Source: Methylophaga sp. 42_25_T18 | GTDB taxonomy: Bacteria > Pseudomonadota > Gammaproteobacteria > Nitrosococcales > Methylophagaceae | Assembly: GCA_002163085.1 (NCBI GenBank) | Contig: MAAJ01000006.1 | Coordinates: 310,001-374,000 of the forward strand | Direction of reading: 5' to 3' | DNA: 64,000 bases | In this document: one piece after another, positions 27,027-35,933 of the stretch | How the letters are laid out: the number at the start of each line of letters is the position of its first letter | Position numbering within the stretch: position 1 is the stretch's first letter | Made by a program: the position numbers and the translations under genes | Notes under the pieces: model-generated | Database searches by the model: none | What the model saw: only the letters and a program-made list of their open reading frames with translations | Told to the model about the DNA's origin: nothing

Positions 27027-27340
27027 TTGACCGTAGTTTCCGCCGTGCCTTTCGCACCCAAATTATCAACCCAACGTATGGTAATACGATCGCCACGTTC
27101 GCCGCCCACTAATTGAAATGAAAAATAAGGATTTTTTGCTGTTGCTGTGCCACATTTTATGGTCAGTACTTCCACCTCATTTCGCCAACAACGAAAATCT
27201 TGTACAAACTCAGCAGGAATTAAATCACCGTCCTCATTCTCACCACGGCCAGTGTGCATTGGATGGGCAAGTAATACTCGCACTGTAGTATCGCCTAATT
27301 TCAGCTTGGCACGGATACGATCTTTTGTGATGACGCCCAT
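27023..27340 (-). CDS. soxZ: SoxZ-like sulfur carrier subunit
   Basis: A 105-residue protein of SoxZ length with AHPMHTGRGENEDGDLIPAE (about 25-44), the family hallmark HPMxTG, and a beta-sandwich C-terminus. In thiosulfate oxidation SoxZ pairs with SoxY, whose C-terminal cysteine carries the substrate. The start overlaps the soxY stop (TAATG). No soxAX, soxB or soxCD gene is in the window, so a full Sox pathway cannot be claimed; the pair may have a carrier or sensor role tied to the kinase downstream. Confidence 0.88.
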   Translation of the reverse strand: MGVITKDRIRAKLKLGDTTVRVLLAHPMHTGRGENEDGDLIPAEFVQDFRCWRNEVEVLTIKCGTATAKNPYFSFQLVGGERGDRITIRWVDNLGAKGTAETTVK

Positions 27341-27828
27341 TAAGCACAGCCTCCAATATCCACTTCAACAAAACGTGTGGTTTTATACAATTTGCCATCC
27401 GCTCGAATCACCGCGATAACATCGGAGTCTTCAGCAATTTTTATCATGCTTTTAAAGGGTAATTTTAAGGCTGCTGTTGGTTCTATGCTCATGGCTAGGG
27501 GAGATGGGTTTTTAGCAACTAATACCGCTACCCTCTCTATATTAGCCAAGTCACTCTGAACTTCTATCGGCACCGATGCTCCATTCACCGCATAACTAGG
27601 AGGTGAGCCCACCTTGAATCTTAAGGCCGTATCATCGGCTATTTCTGCTTGGCCAACTAAGGCCAATAACGCATCTTCTACTGTTTCAGCATTAAACGCA
27701 TCACTGGGCCAATGGGCTAATAAACGTTGTGGCAACAATAAACCACTGGCAGCGACCAGTGCTAATGTTGATGCTGATATAGCACCTTTTATAACCGAAC
27801 GTCGTTGTTGATTAACGCTATCAACCAT
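27340..27828 (-). CDS. soxY: SoxY-like sulfur carrier subunit with Tat signal
   Basis: A 162-residue protein with a Tat-type signal (QQRRSVIKGAISAS, about 7-20, cleavage near 36). The C-terminus ends VEVDIGGCA. Canonical SoxY ends GGCGG; here the carrier cysteine is kept but the two terminal glycines are replaced by a single alanine. This suggests a SoxY paralogue, not the thiosulfate-oxidising form. It overlaps the M48 peptidase stop by one base and is coupled to soxZ. Confidence 0.85.
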   Translation of the reverse strand: MVDSVNQQRRSVIKGAISASTLALVAASGLLLPQRLLAHWPSDAFNAETVEDALLALVGQAEIADDTALRFKVGSPPSYAVNGASVPIEVQSDLANIERVAVLVAKNPSPLAMSIEPTAALKLPFKSMIKIAEDSDVIAVIRADGKLYKTTRFVEVDIGGCA

Positions 27829-29276
27829 TATATTTCTTCCATCAGTGCCAAAGTAGTTTCAACCTCACGTAACCTTGCGGTGATTTTCGCTAAAAGATAT
27901 TCATCTCTATTCGCAAATTGTGCCGCTAAACGTAATTGATCGGCAGCCTGAGCCAGGCGACCAGATGCGTAATAATACTCTGCCAACCAACTGTGTGACT
28001 GACTTTTGTCTCCCAGATCGCCTCTTGCTTGGGCAAGGAGCTTATATAAGCGTTGTGATGGGTTGCCCAATTCTAATTGGCGCTGCAATACGGCTATGGC
28101 TTCATTAGGAAGATGAGCCTGTAATAACGCGGTTACTTGCAATAAAGATAAGGCTTGATCGTCTGGATATAGACGCTGATTTTCTTCATAAATAGCTAAG
28201 GCTGCAGGCAAACGACCTACCGTTATTTCTATTTCAGCCATGGCTAATTGATAACTCAATCGGTCATCATCTCGATCCAGTAAGATCTGTAAAGCCTTTC
28301 TTGCTTTTGTATATTCACCCATCGCGGATAAAGCCAAGCTATAACCATATCGAGTGGCGGTTGAATTTCGGCTGTTCCCTATTTTCAAGGCCTGCTCATA
28401 TTGCTGCACTAATTCTCTGACATTATTTGTTGTCATTACCCTAAGTTTTTCGCGCATCAAATAAAACTGCAAAGTATCACTCAACTGCCGTTGCAACGAA
28501 TAAGACTCTGCACGACCTCTAGCATCAGCAATACGAGACGTTGTTACCGGATGAGTACGTAAGAATTCTGGCACGGCATTGCCAGTATAAAACCGACTTT
28601 CTTTATTTAGTCGTTCAAAAAAACTCGGCATCGCATGTGCATCGAAGCCTGAACGCACCAAGTTCACCATGCCCAAATTATCGGCTTCTTTTTCATGAGC
28701 ACGGGTAAAATCAAGCTGCTGCTGCACACCTGCTGCTTGCACAACTGCAACAGCAGCTGAGCCAGCCTTAGGATCTGCTGCACCTAATAATACGGCTGCA
28801 ATCAATGCTGCTGTCCGCGGTACACTCATGCGTTTCTGTTTTTCAAAACTACGTAATAAATGTCGCTGGGTAATATGAGCAATTTCATGCGCCAATACTG
28901 ATGCTAATTCATCTTCAGATTGGCTGGTTAAAAGCAAGCCACTATGAGTTCCAATAAAGCCACCAGGCGCTGCAAAGGCATTCACTGATGAAGCCGGTAC
29001 CATAAAAAAGGTGAAGGGCAAGTTAGGCGCACTACTATTAGCAACCAGACGATAACCTATCGATTGCAGGTAACTATTGATTTCAGGGTCATCAATCAAA
29101 TCTGTTGATTGTTGGATACGCCAATAGAAAGCTTGGCCAATACGATATTCTTCCTGCGGTGAAATCAACGCGCCGGCGCTGTCGCCAATTTCAGGCAAGG
29201 CGATATCTGCAGCCACGATCTGATTCATTGGCCACACTAATAATGCTAACAACACGGTTGTAATGGTTTTATTCAT
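27828..29276 (-). CDS. M48 family zinc metalloprotease with TPR tail (BepA/YfgC-like)
   Basis: Start chosen at ATG 29276 (MNKTITTVLLALLVWPMNQI), which gives a proper signal peptide; the frame is open to 29318. The 482-residue product has the M48 active site VLAHEIAHITQRH (about 130-142, HExxH) with the third ligand region EKEADNLGM near 195. TPR-like repeats cover about 280-470. This is the architecture of BepA, which acts in outer-membrane protein quality control. It heads the operon with soxYZ and the kinase/regulator pair, and is divergent from tusA. Confidence 0.87.
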   Translation of the reverse strand: MNKTITTVLLALLVWPMNQIVAADIALPEIGDSAGALISPQEEYRIGQAFYWRIQQSTDLIDDPEINSYLQSIGYRLVANSSAPNLPFTFFMVPASSVNAFAAPGGFIGTHSGLLLTSQSEDELASVLAHEIAHITQRHLLRSFEKQKRMSVPRTAALIAAVLLGAADPKAGSAAVAVVQAAGVQQQLDFTRAHEKEADNLGMVNLVRSGFDAHAMPSFFERLNKESRFYTGNAVPEFLRTHPVTTSRIADARGRAESYSLQRQLSDTLQFYLMREKLRVMTTNNVRELVQQYEQALKIGNSRNSTATRYGYSLALSAMGEYTKARKALQILLDRDDDRLSYQLAMAEIEITVGRLPAALAIYEENQRLYPDDQALSLLQVTALLQAHLPNEAIAVLQRQLELGNPSQRLYKLLAQARGDLGDKSQSHSWLAEYYYASGRLAQAADQLRLAAQFANRDEYLLAKITARLREVETTLALMEEI

Positions 29277-29387
29277 AATAGTCCGTAGACACTCGTCCCT
29301 TTCCAAGGGTTCCAGCAAGGCATACTTTTCTGTTTTAGTTTATTATTTCTTTATTCATATAGACACGTTAATTTGGAACTCATAACA

Positions 29388-29618
29388 ATGTCAGATTTTG
29401 ATGTAGAACTCGACACTTCGGGTATGAACTGCCCCTTACCCGTACTTAAGGCTCGTAAAGCTTTGTCCGAAATGTCAGCCGGCCAACGTTTGCACCTGAT
29501 CGTAACAGATCCCGGTGCTAAGCAAGATATTCCGGCATTTTGCAAAATGACCAACAACCCATTACTTGATACTAACGAACAAGATGGAAAAATACATTTT
29601 TTCCTAGAAAAAGGCTAA
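29388..29618 (+). CDS. tusA: TusA-family sulfurtransferase
   Basis: Start taken at ATG 29388 (MSDFDVELDTSGMNCPLPVL); a TTG 15 bp upstream is possible. The 76-residue product has the TusA motif CPLPVLKARKAL (about 15-26) with the sulfur-accepting cysteine. A second cysteine is in PAFCKMTNN. It carries persulfide sulfur to partners. It is 6 bp upstream of the DsrE-like gene and divergent from the M48-soxYZ operon, so the locus as a whole handles sulfur. Confidence 0.9.
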   Translation: MSDFDVELDTSGMNCPLPVLKARKALSEMSAGQRLHLIVTDPGAKQDIPAFCKMTNNPLLDTNEQDGKIHFFLEKG

Positions 29619-29624
29619 TTCATC

Positions 29625-30089
29625 ATGGCAAAAAAACTCGCAATAATTGCTAGCAGAGGCACATTAGACGGTGGTTACCCACCATTTATCTTAGCCTCAA
29701 CGGCAGCAGCATTAGGCTTTGAAGTTAAAATCTTTTTTACTTTTTACGGCTTACAATTATTAAAAAAAGATCTGTCTTTAAAAGTGTCTCCGTTAGGCAA
29801 TCCCGCTATGCCGATGCCTGTTCCAATACCCAGCATAATACAAGTTATTCCAGGCCTAGAATGGTTTGCAACCTGGATGATGAAACGTAAGCTCAAAGCC
29901 AAAGGTGTGGCCAGCATAGAAGAATTACGCGCTATCTGCATCGAATCAGGCGTGGAACTTATCGCCTGTCAGATGACAGTAGATCTGTTTGATTTTAAAG
30001 AAGAAGACTTTATTGATGGTACTACGCCTGGTGGCGCGGCAACTTTCCTTGAATTTTCAGGTGATGCAGATACCACGCTATACATCTAG
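29625..30089 (+). CDS. DsrE/DsrF/DrsH-like family protein
   Basis: A 154-residue protein of the DsrE superfamily (large DrsH/PRK-type branch): N-terminal KLAIIASRGTLDGGYPPFILAS (about 4-25, quoted as position), FFTFYGLQLLKKD near 38-50, and a cysteine in GVELIACQMTVDLF (about 108-121) at the usual active-site position. Paired with TusA it probably passes sulfur between proteins. A middle hydrophobic part (MPVPIPSIIQVIPGLEW) may associate with the membrane. No dsrAB or hdr gene is in sight. Confidence 0.85.
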   Translation: MAKKLAIIASRGTLDGGYPPFILASTAAALGFEVKIFFTFYGLQLLKKDLSLKVSPLGNPAMPMPVPIPSIIQVIPGLEWFATWMMKRKLKAKGVASIEELRAICIESGVELIACQMTVDLFDFKEEDFIDGTTPGGAATFLEFSGDADTTLYI

Positions 30090-30180
30090 TGTCATTGTGA
30101 TAATTTAGATTGAAAAATATCAATACCGAAAAAAATACTGACTGTTTTTAGTAACACGGCTTCAATAGTTCTGTGCCTTG

Positions 30181-30495
30181 TTACTTAAGTAAAAATAGCT
30201 TCTCAAAATTTGTCACTCGTAATATTTCTATAACATCACGCGTGCAATTGACTAATTCAATGCGATTTTCCTGAGCCTGGCAGTGCTTTCCAACGTATTC
30301 TCGGAGAATTAACATCATTCCTAAACTTGCACTATCTATATAGCGGGTCCGTAGAAAATCAATCGTGATCCCACTGGTATCGCTTTGAATCTTTTCTTCA
30401 TATGCTTGCCGAAACTCTGCTTGGCAGTGAAAATTAAACTCTTCTTCTATATGTATAACAAGTGCATTGTTATTTAGATCGGATGAAATTGACAT
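30181..30495 (-). CDS. STAS-domain protein (anti-sigma factor antagonist-like)
   Basis: Start chosen at ATG 30495 (MSISSDLNNNALVIHIEEE) because AAGGAAAA precedes it; the frame extends to 30558. The 104-residue product is a single STAS domain with the phosphorylatable serine in RYIDSASLGMMLIL (about 50-63, DSxxLG motif). Such proteins titrate anti-sigma factors or tune c-di-GMP and chemotaxis outputs. No partner kinase or sigma factor is adjacent. It is downstream of actP on the same strand, with a gap of about 170 bp. Confidence 0.8.
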   Translation of the reverse strand: MSISSDLNNNALVIHIEEEFNFHCQAEFRQAYEEKIQSDTSGITIDFLRTRYIDSASLGMMLILREYVGKHCQAQENRIELVNCTRDVIEILRVTNFEKLFLLK

Positions 30496-30662
30496 TATAT
30501 TTTCCTTTTTATAATTAGAATCAACAACAGTCATGCCCATCATAAAATAGTTCATCACTAACCACCAGTCTATTGAACCTATTAATTTTATGATGAAGCT
30601 AACACCACTCTTTAATATATTGATCTAACCAAAGGGATAGAACACAGCTATCTCTTTACCTC

Positions 30663-32315
30663 TTAATGCTCTGTTGCCTCATGAGCACCGATACCAGTTT
30701 GAGAACGAATAAACTGATATTCAAACTGTTTCCGTTCATTTTCTGCTCGTTTGCTACGGTCAGTAATTGAAAAAACCCAGATAGTCAGAAAGGCAATGGA
30801 GACAGAAAATAAGGCCGGATATTTATAAGGAAATAACGCCTCCTCATTACCCAAAATATCCACCCACACTATCGGTCCGACAATCACCAGCACCACCGCT
30901 GTTAATAATCCGGCAAAACCACCTATAAACGCACCACGTGTGGTCAAGCCTTTCCAATACATTGACAAGATTAAGGTTGGAAAATTAGCACTCGCAGCGA
31001 TGGCAAAAGCCAAGCCGACCATAAAAGCAATGTTTTGCTCTTCAAATAAGATCCCTAGATAGATGGCTACCGAACCTAAAATAACCGTGGCTATTTTTGA
31101 TACACGAATTTCTTGTTTGGCCGTACTGTTGCCATTTTTAATGACACTGGCATAGAGATCATGTGAAATAGCGGAAGCCCCCGCCAAGGTCAAACCCGAT
31201 ACCACGGCCAAAATGGTGGCAAAAGCAACAGCAGAAATAAAACCAAGAAAGAAATCGCCGCCTACCGCTTTTGATAGATGGATCGCCGCCATATTATTAC
31301 CCCCCATCAATAGACCGTTAATTTCTAAAAATTCAGGATTAGTTGAGACTAAAACTATCGCACCAAAACCAATTACAAAGGTGAGGATATAAAAGTAGCC
31401 TATAAAACCAGTGGCAAAGAATACTGATCGCCTAGCTTGTTTAGCATTGGATACAGTAAAAAATCGCATTAAAATATGTGGCAAACCTGCCGTGCCAAAA
31501 ATCAAGGCAACGCCCAATGAAATCGCTGAGATCGGATCAGATACCAGTCCACCCGGTGCCATGATATCAAGGCCTTTGGGATGCACGGCCACCGCTTGCT
31601 GGAATAACAAATTCAGATCAAAATCAACATATTGCAGCACCATAAAGGCCATAAAGCTCGCCCCCAATAGCAGTAACACCGCTTTGATAATTTGTACCCA
31701 GGTGGTTGCTAACATGCCGCCAAACATCACATACATAACCATTAATACGCCCACCATCACTACCGCATAGTGATAAGGCAAGCCAAATAACAGTTGGATT
31801 AATTTCCCGGCGCCCACCATTTGAGCAATTAAATATAAGGCCACCACGGCCAATGTACCAAAGGCCGATAAGGTCCGAATAGGTAACTGTTCTAAACGAT
31901 ACGAGACCACATCGGCAAAGGTATAACGGCCAAGGTTTCGCAGTCGCTCAGCAACCAGAAATAAAATAAGTGGCCAACCGATCAAAAAACCGATGGAATA
32001 AATAAGACCGTCATAACCGGACAAATACACCAGCCCTGAAATACCCAAAAAAGAAGCCGCAGACATATAGTCGCCAGCAATGGCTAAGCCATTCTGAAAG
32101 CCCGTAATACCTCCACCCGCCGCATAATAATCAGAGGTTGAACGCATTCTTTTGGCAGCCCAATAAGTAATGCCTAATGTCGCCGCTACAAATAGTAAAA
32201 ACATCACCACTGCAGGCATGTTCAACGGCTGCTGTTCCACCGCACCGCTCATCGCATCAGTAGCCCAGCTTAGTGAGCCATATAACAACGCCGTTAAAAA
32301 CATCATGGCCTTCAC
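30663..32315 (-). CDS. actP: sodium:solute symporter, acetate permease ActP type
   Basis: A 550-residue membrane protein of the SSS family with about 13 helices. Seen: [32 protein letters not shown] (positions about 60-91), the ActP-like N-terminus and [21 protein letters not shown]. The N-terminal hydrophobic stretch ([18 protein letters not shown]) may be a cleaved signal, as in ActP. It takes up acetate or a similar short carboxylate with sodium. It overlaps the DUF485 gene by 4 bp. Confidence 0.92.
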   Translation of the reverse strand: MKAMMFLTALLYGSLSWATDAMSGAVEQQPLNMPAVVMFLLFVAATLGITYWAAKRMRSTSDYYAAGGGITGFQNGLAIAGDYMSAASFLGISGLVYLSGYDGLIYSIGFLIGWPLILFLVAERLRNLGRYTFADVVSYRLEQLPIRTLSAFGTLAVVALYLIAQMVGAGKLIQLLFGLPYHYAVVMVGVLMVMYVMFGGMLATTWVQIIKAVLLLLGASFMAFMVLQYVDFDLNLLFQQAVAVHPKGLDIMAPGGLVSDPISAISLGVALIFGTAGLPHILMRFFTVSNAKQARRSVFFATGFIGYFYILTFVIGFGAIVLVSTNPEFLEINGLLMGGNNMAAIHLSKAVGGDFFLGFISAVAFATILAVVSGLTLAGASAISHDLYASVIKNGNSTAKQEIRVSKIATVILGSVAIYLGILFEEQNIAFMVGLAFAIAASANFPTLILSMYWKGLTTRGAFIGGFAGLLTAVVLVIVGPIVWVDILGNEEALFPYKYPALFSVSIAFLTIWVFSITDRSKRAENERKQFEYQFIRSQTGIGAHEATEH

Positions 32316-32620
32316 TGCTTTAGCTCACTAATAATTTCTTGGTTAATACGATCAAAGTCCTTATTGGCTTTGTACACATAAACACCCGTCAATATAAACG
32401 CCACCACAATAATCAACACTCCAATGGGAATACCTATCGTTATTACCCCTCCGGTGAGTGAGCGACCTAACCATTCAGGAAAAAAGGCAATCAGCAAGAT
32501 AAACGAAAAATACATGGTCAGAATAACTGAGGCCAAACTCCAGGCCCAGCGAGAACGTTGTTTAACAAGTTGATGAAACTTAGGGTTTTGTTTCACTTGT
32601 TCATACAGATCGGCGCTCAT
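32312..32620 (-). CDS. DUF485 family membrane protein (YjcH-like, ActP partner)
   Basis: A 102-residue protein with two membrane helices (about 30-50 and 62-85) and the DUF485 pattern [16 protein letters not shown] (about 11-26). It lies directly before actP with a 4-bp overlap, the standard yjcH-actP arrangement, and probably assists or regulates the symporter. It is the first gene of the transcript. Confidence 0.92.
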   Translation of the reverse strand: MSADLYEQVKQNPKFHQLVKQRSRWAWSLASVILTMYFSFILLIAFFPEWLGRSLTGGVITIGIPIGVLIIVVAFILTGVYVYKANKDFDRINQEIISELKQ

Positions 32621-32647
32621 AATCAGTTTCTTCCATTATTAAATGAC

Positions 32648-32661
32648 GGAACACCTGTTCC
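32648..32661. promoter_or_regulatory. palindrome upstream of the DUF485-actP operon
   Basis: Perfect inverted repeat GGAACA-CC-TGTTCC, 28 bp upstream of the DUF485 start; a third GGAACA half site follows at 32678-32683. It is a plausible operator, binding protein unknown. Confidence 0.4.
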
Positions 32662-32818
32662 TGCATGATATACATAAGGAACAAGTTGGAAAATGTTACT
32701 AGCGAATAGTAACCCAAGTTTTATTTAAAAAGAGATAAAACTTAAATCAATATTTAAGCTGGAGAAGCTTAGTAATAGGCACAAGACGTTATTTGAGTAA
32801 AACAAATATGAACACAGA

Positions 32819-32895
32819 TGGCGCCCCCGGCGCGATTCGAACGCACGGCCTTCCCCTTAGGAGGGGGACGCTCTATCCAGCTGAGCTACGGGGGC
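32819..32895 (-). tRNA. tRNA-Arg (anticodon CCT)
   Basis: A 77-nt cloverleaf on the minus strand with encoded CCA. The acceptor arms are GCCCCCG (32895-32889) and CGGGGGC; the anticodon stem TCCCC/GGGGA holds loop CTCCTAA with anticodon CCT, reading AGG. The T arm contains GTTCGAATC. All arms pair. Confidence 0.97.
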
Positions 32896-32958
32896 ATTGT
32901 GGAAACGAATTATACCAGTTGATAAATAAATGGGGAGATGGAGATTTAGAAGGTGAGC

Positions 32959-33025
32959 GAACGGCAGTGGAACGGTTAACTTTTCACTCAGCCAAAACAA
33001 ACAAGGCACCCGAAGGTGCCTTGTT
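32959..33025. repeat. 67-bp 3'-flank repeat, copy 1 (downstream of the smaller adhesin)
   Basis: Matches 36728-36794 with three mismatches in 67 bases; it includes the terminator hairpin. Each copy lies within 30 bp of an adhesin stop codon, so gene and terminator were duplicated together. Confidence 0.9.
33001..33024 (-). terminator. terminator of the smaller adhesin gene
   Basis: Stem ACAAGGCACC (33001-33010) / GGTGCCTTGT (33015-33024), CGAA loop, followed on the minus strand by a U-rich stretch. Confidence 0.8.
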
Positions 33026-33049
33026 ATGTCATTAACGCAAGGTTATGAA

Positions 33050-35476
33050 TTAGATACCATCATTGATAGCACCACTGTCTAGTAATGATTGCAGCGTTAG
33101 ATTTACATCAAGCCCCGATGCGAGACCTGTCAATTCAATTTCTTGAACAACGTTACCACCATTGTCCTTAATATTTACTTGTAAGTCACCAGAGCCATTA
33201 TCCATACCCTCAATGGTATGCGAACTATCCGATAATAAGTCTGATAAGTTCAACACATCACCATCAGCAGCGTTAAAGTCTATAACCGTATCATGTGATG
33301 AATCAGCATCTGCTTTATTCCAGACAAACATGTCTGCACCAGCACCACCCGTTAATGAGTCACTTCCTGTTCCACCAAAGATAATGTCATCGCCATCACT
33401 ACCGTATATAAAGTCATTTCCGGAAGTACCTTCCAGTAGTTGATCCGTAGCAGCATCTGAATCAATTGCATTGTCTGAAATCTCTAAATTTCTAAATGCA
33501 ATTTCACCCGTGCCATTGCCCGCATTATCATCATCATTAACAAAAACGATGTGACTGAATGTGCCAGTACTTTGATTTAAAGCACTTAAGTCAACTTCAA
33601 TTCTCACCCAACCATCGTCGAGACTTTCAGAATCAAAAGCTGCATTCGTTCCCCAAGTCTGCGTACCTGAAACCTTGATTAAGTTAGGCTGATCTGCACT
33701 TGAGTTATTACTCAGGTTATTTTCAAATAAAATACCTTGCAACTCACCTACGGCTGTTACTTTAGCTTCAAATGTCAACGTACCTTTTGACCAATCAAAA
33801 CTATTTGTAACACCTAGCTCAGTTAACGAAACAGCTTTCCAAGAATTGCCCGCCAAGGCAAGCACATTTGCGCCCACTATAGTGTCAGAATCTGGTGCTC
33901 TATCTTGTGAACTACCGCCCCAACTCACTAAGCTTAACTCTGCGAAGTCAATATGGTCCGTCTCGACTTTAGCATTGCTATTTGTTGTCGCAGTATCACT
34001 ACCATCAGTTGATGTTACCGAACCTAGAATGCTATTAATTTCAGCACCTGATAATTCATGATCAGATACCAAGGTTAATGTACCAGGATTATAAGTACCA
34101 TCTGAGTTTGGTGTTTCCGCAATCGTCACACCGGTTGGAAGGCCTGTTATAGATACACCACTTAATGATTCACTTCCGTCAACATCAGTCAACCCAGCCT
34201 GAACATCAACCTCATATGAATAGGATGTCACTGTATTAAACGTGATCGAATTAACCAGATAATCATCCGTGTTATTCAGGGGCGCAGTGAAATCAACACG
34301 ATCAAAGTCAGATCCTGGCGTTAATGTGAATACCCCATCAACAGTATCCGATTGAAAAGCAGTTGTACCACTACCTACAGCAACGCCATCTAAATAGAAT
34401 GTATAAGCCGCAGTTTCAACACCACTCAACCAAGCAAAGTTAACGTCGATTGAACTTACTGTATTATCAAATTTAACTTCCAGTCTTTCAGAACCGTTCT
34501 TATTCGATCCTATCTCCGTGCTCGCTCCTGATGCTTTACCACTCACACCAAAACCATCATGATTCGTACCTGATACCGTGCTGATATTAGCCACTTCACC
34601 TTTGAGATTATAAGCAGTGACATCAAAACCATTATCCGTGGTTGATACATTATTAATATCAATCGTTTCAGACACCGAATTATCGACTTCATTCCCTACA
34701 CTGATAATCAAGTTTGGCGCGTCAGCTACTGCAACCACATTCACAGTGGCCGTAGCGGTTGCGCTATTACCATCATCAGTCAAGGTATAGTCAAATGAAT
34801 CTTCACCGGAGAAGTTGGCCGCCGGTGTATAGGTAAAGGTTCCATCGCCGTTTAATACAACCGTACCGTTTGCAGGCTGGTTAAAATCTGTAATGCTGTC
34901 ACCGTCCGTGCCAACGCTATCATTGCTTAATACATCAACCGTAATGGCTACATCTTCATCGGTACTTACTTCATCATCTTGGGCTACGGGCAGATCATCA
35001 AAGATTGCGGCTTCTTCACGACCTGCTTCAAATTCAACGGCAATACCTGTGGTATCAAAACCTGATTCAGGCGTCACTTCTTGAGATTCATGGATAACTT
35101 GGACAATGTCGATACCTTCGTTACCACCACCCGTTGTACCTGCACCAGCGGCCGTTGCATCGGTAATTTGACTAGGATCGGCACCATCTAATAAGGCTTG
35201 TTGCAATGATTCAACATCACTATCTGCATCAGCAGGCGCTTGGGCTACATCTTGTGGGTTAAATACTTCAATATCTAAAATCGCTTGTGAACTACGACCT
35301 AAGGTCATCGCTGCACCATCAGCAAATTCAATTTCAACAGCGCCAGCAGCACCGGTTGAAATCACTTCATCCTGATAAACACGATCACCTGCTTGCAAGG
35401 TACGTTGCGAACCGTCTGTTGCGGTTGCGACGGCGGTTCCAATTAGCGTTTTGATAATTCCAATTTCTATAGCCAC
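33050..35476 (-). CDS. LapA-type type I secreted adhesin with retention module and RTX C-terminus (808 aa)
   Basis: Starts at GTG 35476 with GGAGAA upstream, same start context as its paralogue at 42584. Residues 1-75 are the retention module (EIGIIKTLIG, LQAGDRVYQDEVISTGAAGA). The sequence TAAG at 108-111 (DATAAGAGT) sits where LapG cuts Pseudomonas LapA. A cadherin-like domain follows (about 165-245, DVLSNDSVGTDGDSI), then unassigned beta-rich domains. RTX repeats near 685-720 (GTSGNDFIYGSDGDDIIFGG) bind calcium, and the C-terminus should be the type I secretion signal. Proposed role: surface adhesin of the biofilm matrix. No LapB/C/E, LapG or LapD gene is adjacent. Confidence 0.85.
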   Translation of the reverse strand: MAIEIGIIKTLIGTAVATATDGSQRTLQAGDRVYQDEVISTGAAGAVEIEFADGAAMTLGRSSQAILDIEVFNPQDVAQAPADADSDVESLQQALLDGADPSQITDATAAGAGTTGGGNEGIDIVQVIHESQEVTPESGFDTTGIAVEFEAGREEAAIFDDLPVAQDDEVSTDEDVAITVDVLSNDSVGTDGDSITDFNQPANGTVVLNGDGTFTYTPAANFSGEDSFDYTLTDDGNSATATATVNVVAVADAPNLIISVGNEVDNSVSETIDINNVSTTDNGFDVTAYNLKGEVANISTVSGTNHDGFGVSGKASGASTEIGSNKNGSERLEVKFDNTVSSIDVNFAWLSGVETAAYTFYLDGVAVGSGTTAFQSDTVDGVFTLTPGSDFDRVDFTAPLNNTDDYLVNSITFNTVTSYSYEVDVQAGLTDVDGSESLSGVSITGLPTGVTIAETPNSDGTYNPGTLTLVSDHELSGAEINSILGSVTSTDGSDTATTNSNAKVETDHIDFAELSLVSWGGSSQDRAPDSDTIVGANVLALAGNSWKAVSLTELGVTNSFDWSKGTLTFEAKVTAVGELQGILFENNLSNNSSADQPNLIKVSGTQTWGTNAAFDSESLDDGWVRIEVDLSALNQSTGTFSHIVFVNDDDNAGNGTGEIAFRNLEISDNAIDSDAATDQLLEGTSGNDFIYGSDGDDIIFGGTGSDSLTGGAGADMFVWNKADADSSHDTVIDFNAADGDVLNLSDLLSDSSHTIEGMDNGSGDLQVNIKDNGGNVVQEIELTGLASGLDVNLTLQSLLDSGAINDGI

Positions 35477-35559
35477 TGTTCTTCTCCAAGGAGTAAGTTA
35501 TTCACGTTTCACTGTTCTGGTGATTTACAGTTGGCAATATAAGTGTTTGTTAAATTGGA

Positions 35560-35581
35560 ATATATTGTACTTTGGTACTAA
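35560..35581 (-). promoter_or_regulatory. matrix-gene promoter element, copy B
   Basis: On the gene strand the core reads TAGTACCAAAGTACAATATA, 22 bp identical with copy A (42669-42690). TACAAT within it is a good -10 candidate, about 85 bp before the GTG start. No -35-like hexamer is visible at 17 bp. Confidence 0.75.
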
Positions 35582-35593
35582 CTTAAACGGTTA

Positions 35594-35609
35594 TGTGAGG
35601 CAGTTCACA
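35594..35609. promoter_or_regulatory. CRP-type palindrome at the smaller adhesin promoter
   Basis: TGTGAGGCAGTTCACA matches the CRP/Vfr/Clp consensus TGTGA-N6-TCACA in all ten bases. Its centre is about 44 bp upstream of the start point expected from the TACAAT box, close to a class II activator position. Confidence 0.7.
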
Positions 35610-35876
35610 TTTATCAACACTTTCTGCTTAGCTTTTTGTTATTTAAGCCTCAAAAACATTACAAACAACACAAAATGTTTAAAACTTCCTACTTCGAACA
35701 TAGGTATATTTGAGCAATGCCGCTAGTATTTCTGGCTAAGTGATAGGGTCTGAAAACATAACGCTTATATCTATGCTTCCTATATAAGCATGATTACAAA
35801 TCAACCATGATTCACGCGACAGAACCTTCGATAGTGTGTGAAAGGAGTGGAACGACTAAGTTACACACGCAAAACA

Positions 35877-35910
35877 AAGAAGCCGTAATGATTGCTCACT
35901 ACGGCTTCTT
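35877..35910 (-). terminator. terminator of the VPLPA-CTERM-type gene 35934-36566
   Basis: Eleven-bp stem AAGAAGCCGTA (35877-35887) / TACGGCTTCTT (35900-35910) with a 12-base loop. Confidence 0.8.
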
Positions 35911-35933
35911 AAGTTTGTGCTTTGAGAATTTGC

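Larger units (their letters stand above)
35477..35933. other. 457-bp intergenic region upstream of the smaller adhesin
   Basis: No gene. It holds the 22-bp shared promoter element (35560-35581) and a CRP-type palindrome (35594-35609) for the adhesin, an otherwise unassigned 220 bp, and a terminator (35877-35910) for the VPLPA-CTERM-type gene upstream. Confidence 0.7.

Noticed and set aside
27023..27828. Thiosulfate-oxidising Sox pathway
   Set aside because: Only the carrier pair is present and SoxY lacks the canonical GGCGG end; soxA, soxX, soxB and soxC are not in the window.
35560..35609. Sigma-54 promoter at the matrix genes, as suggested for other PEP-CTERM systems
   Set aside because: No TGGC-N7-TTGC pair is visible near the shared elements; the conserved bases fit a -10-like TACAAT instead.
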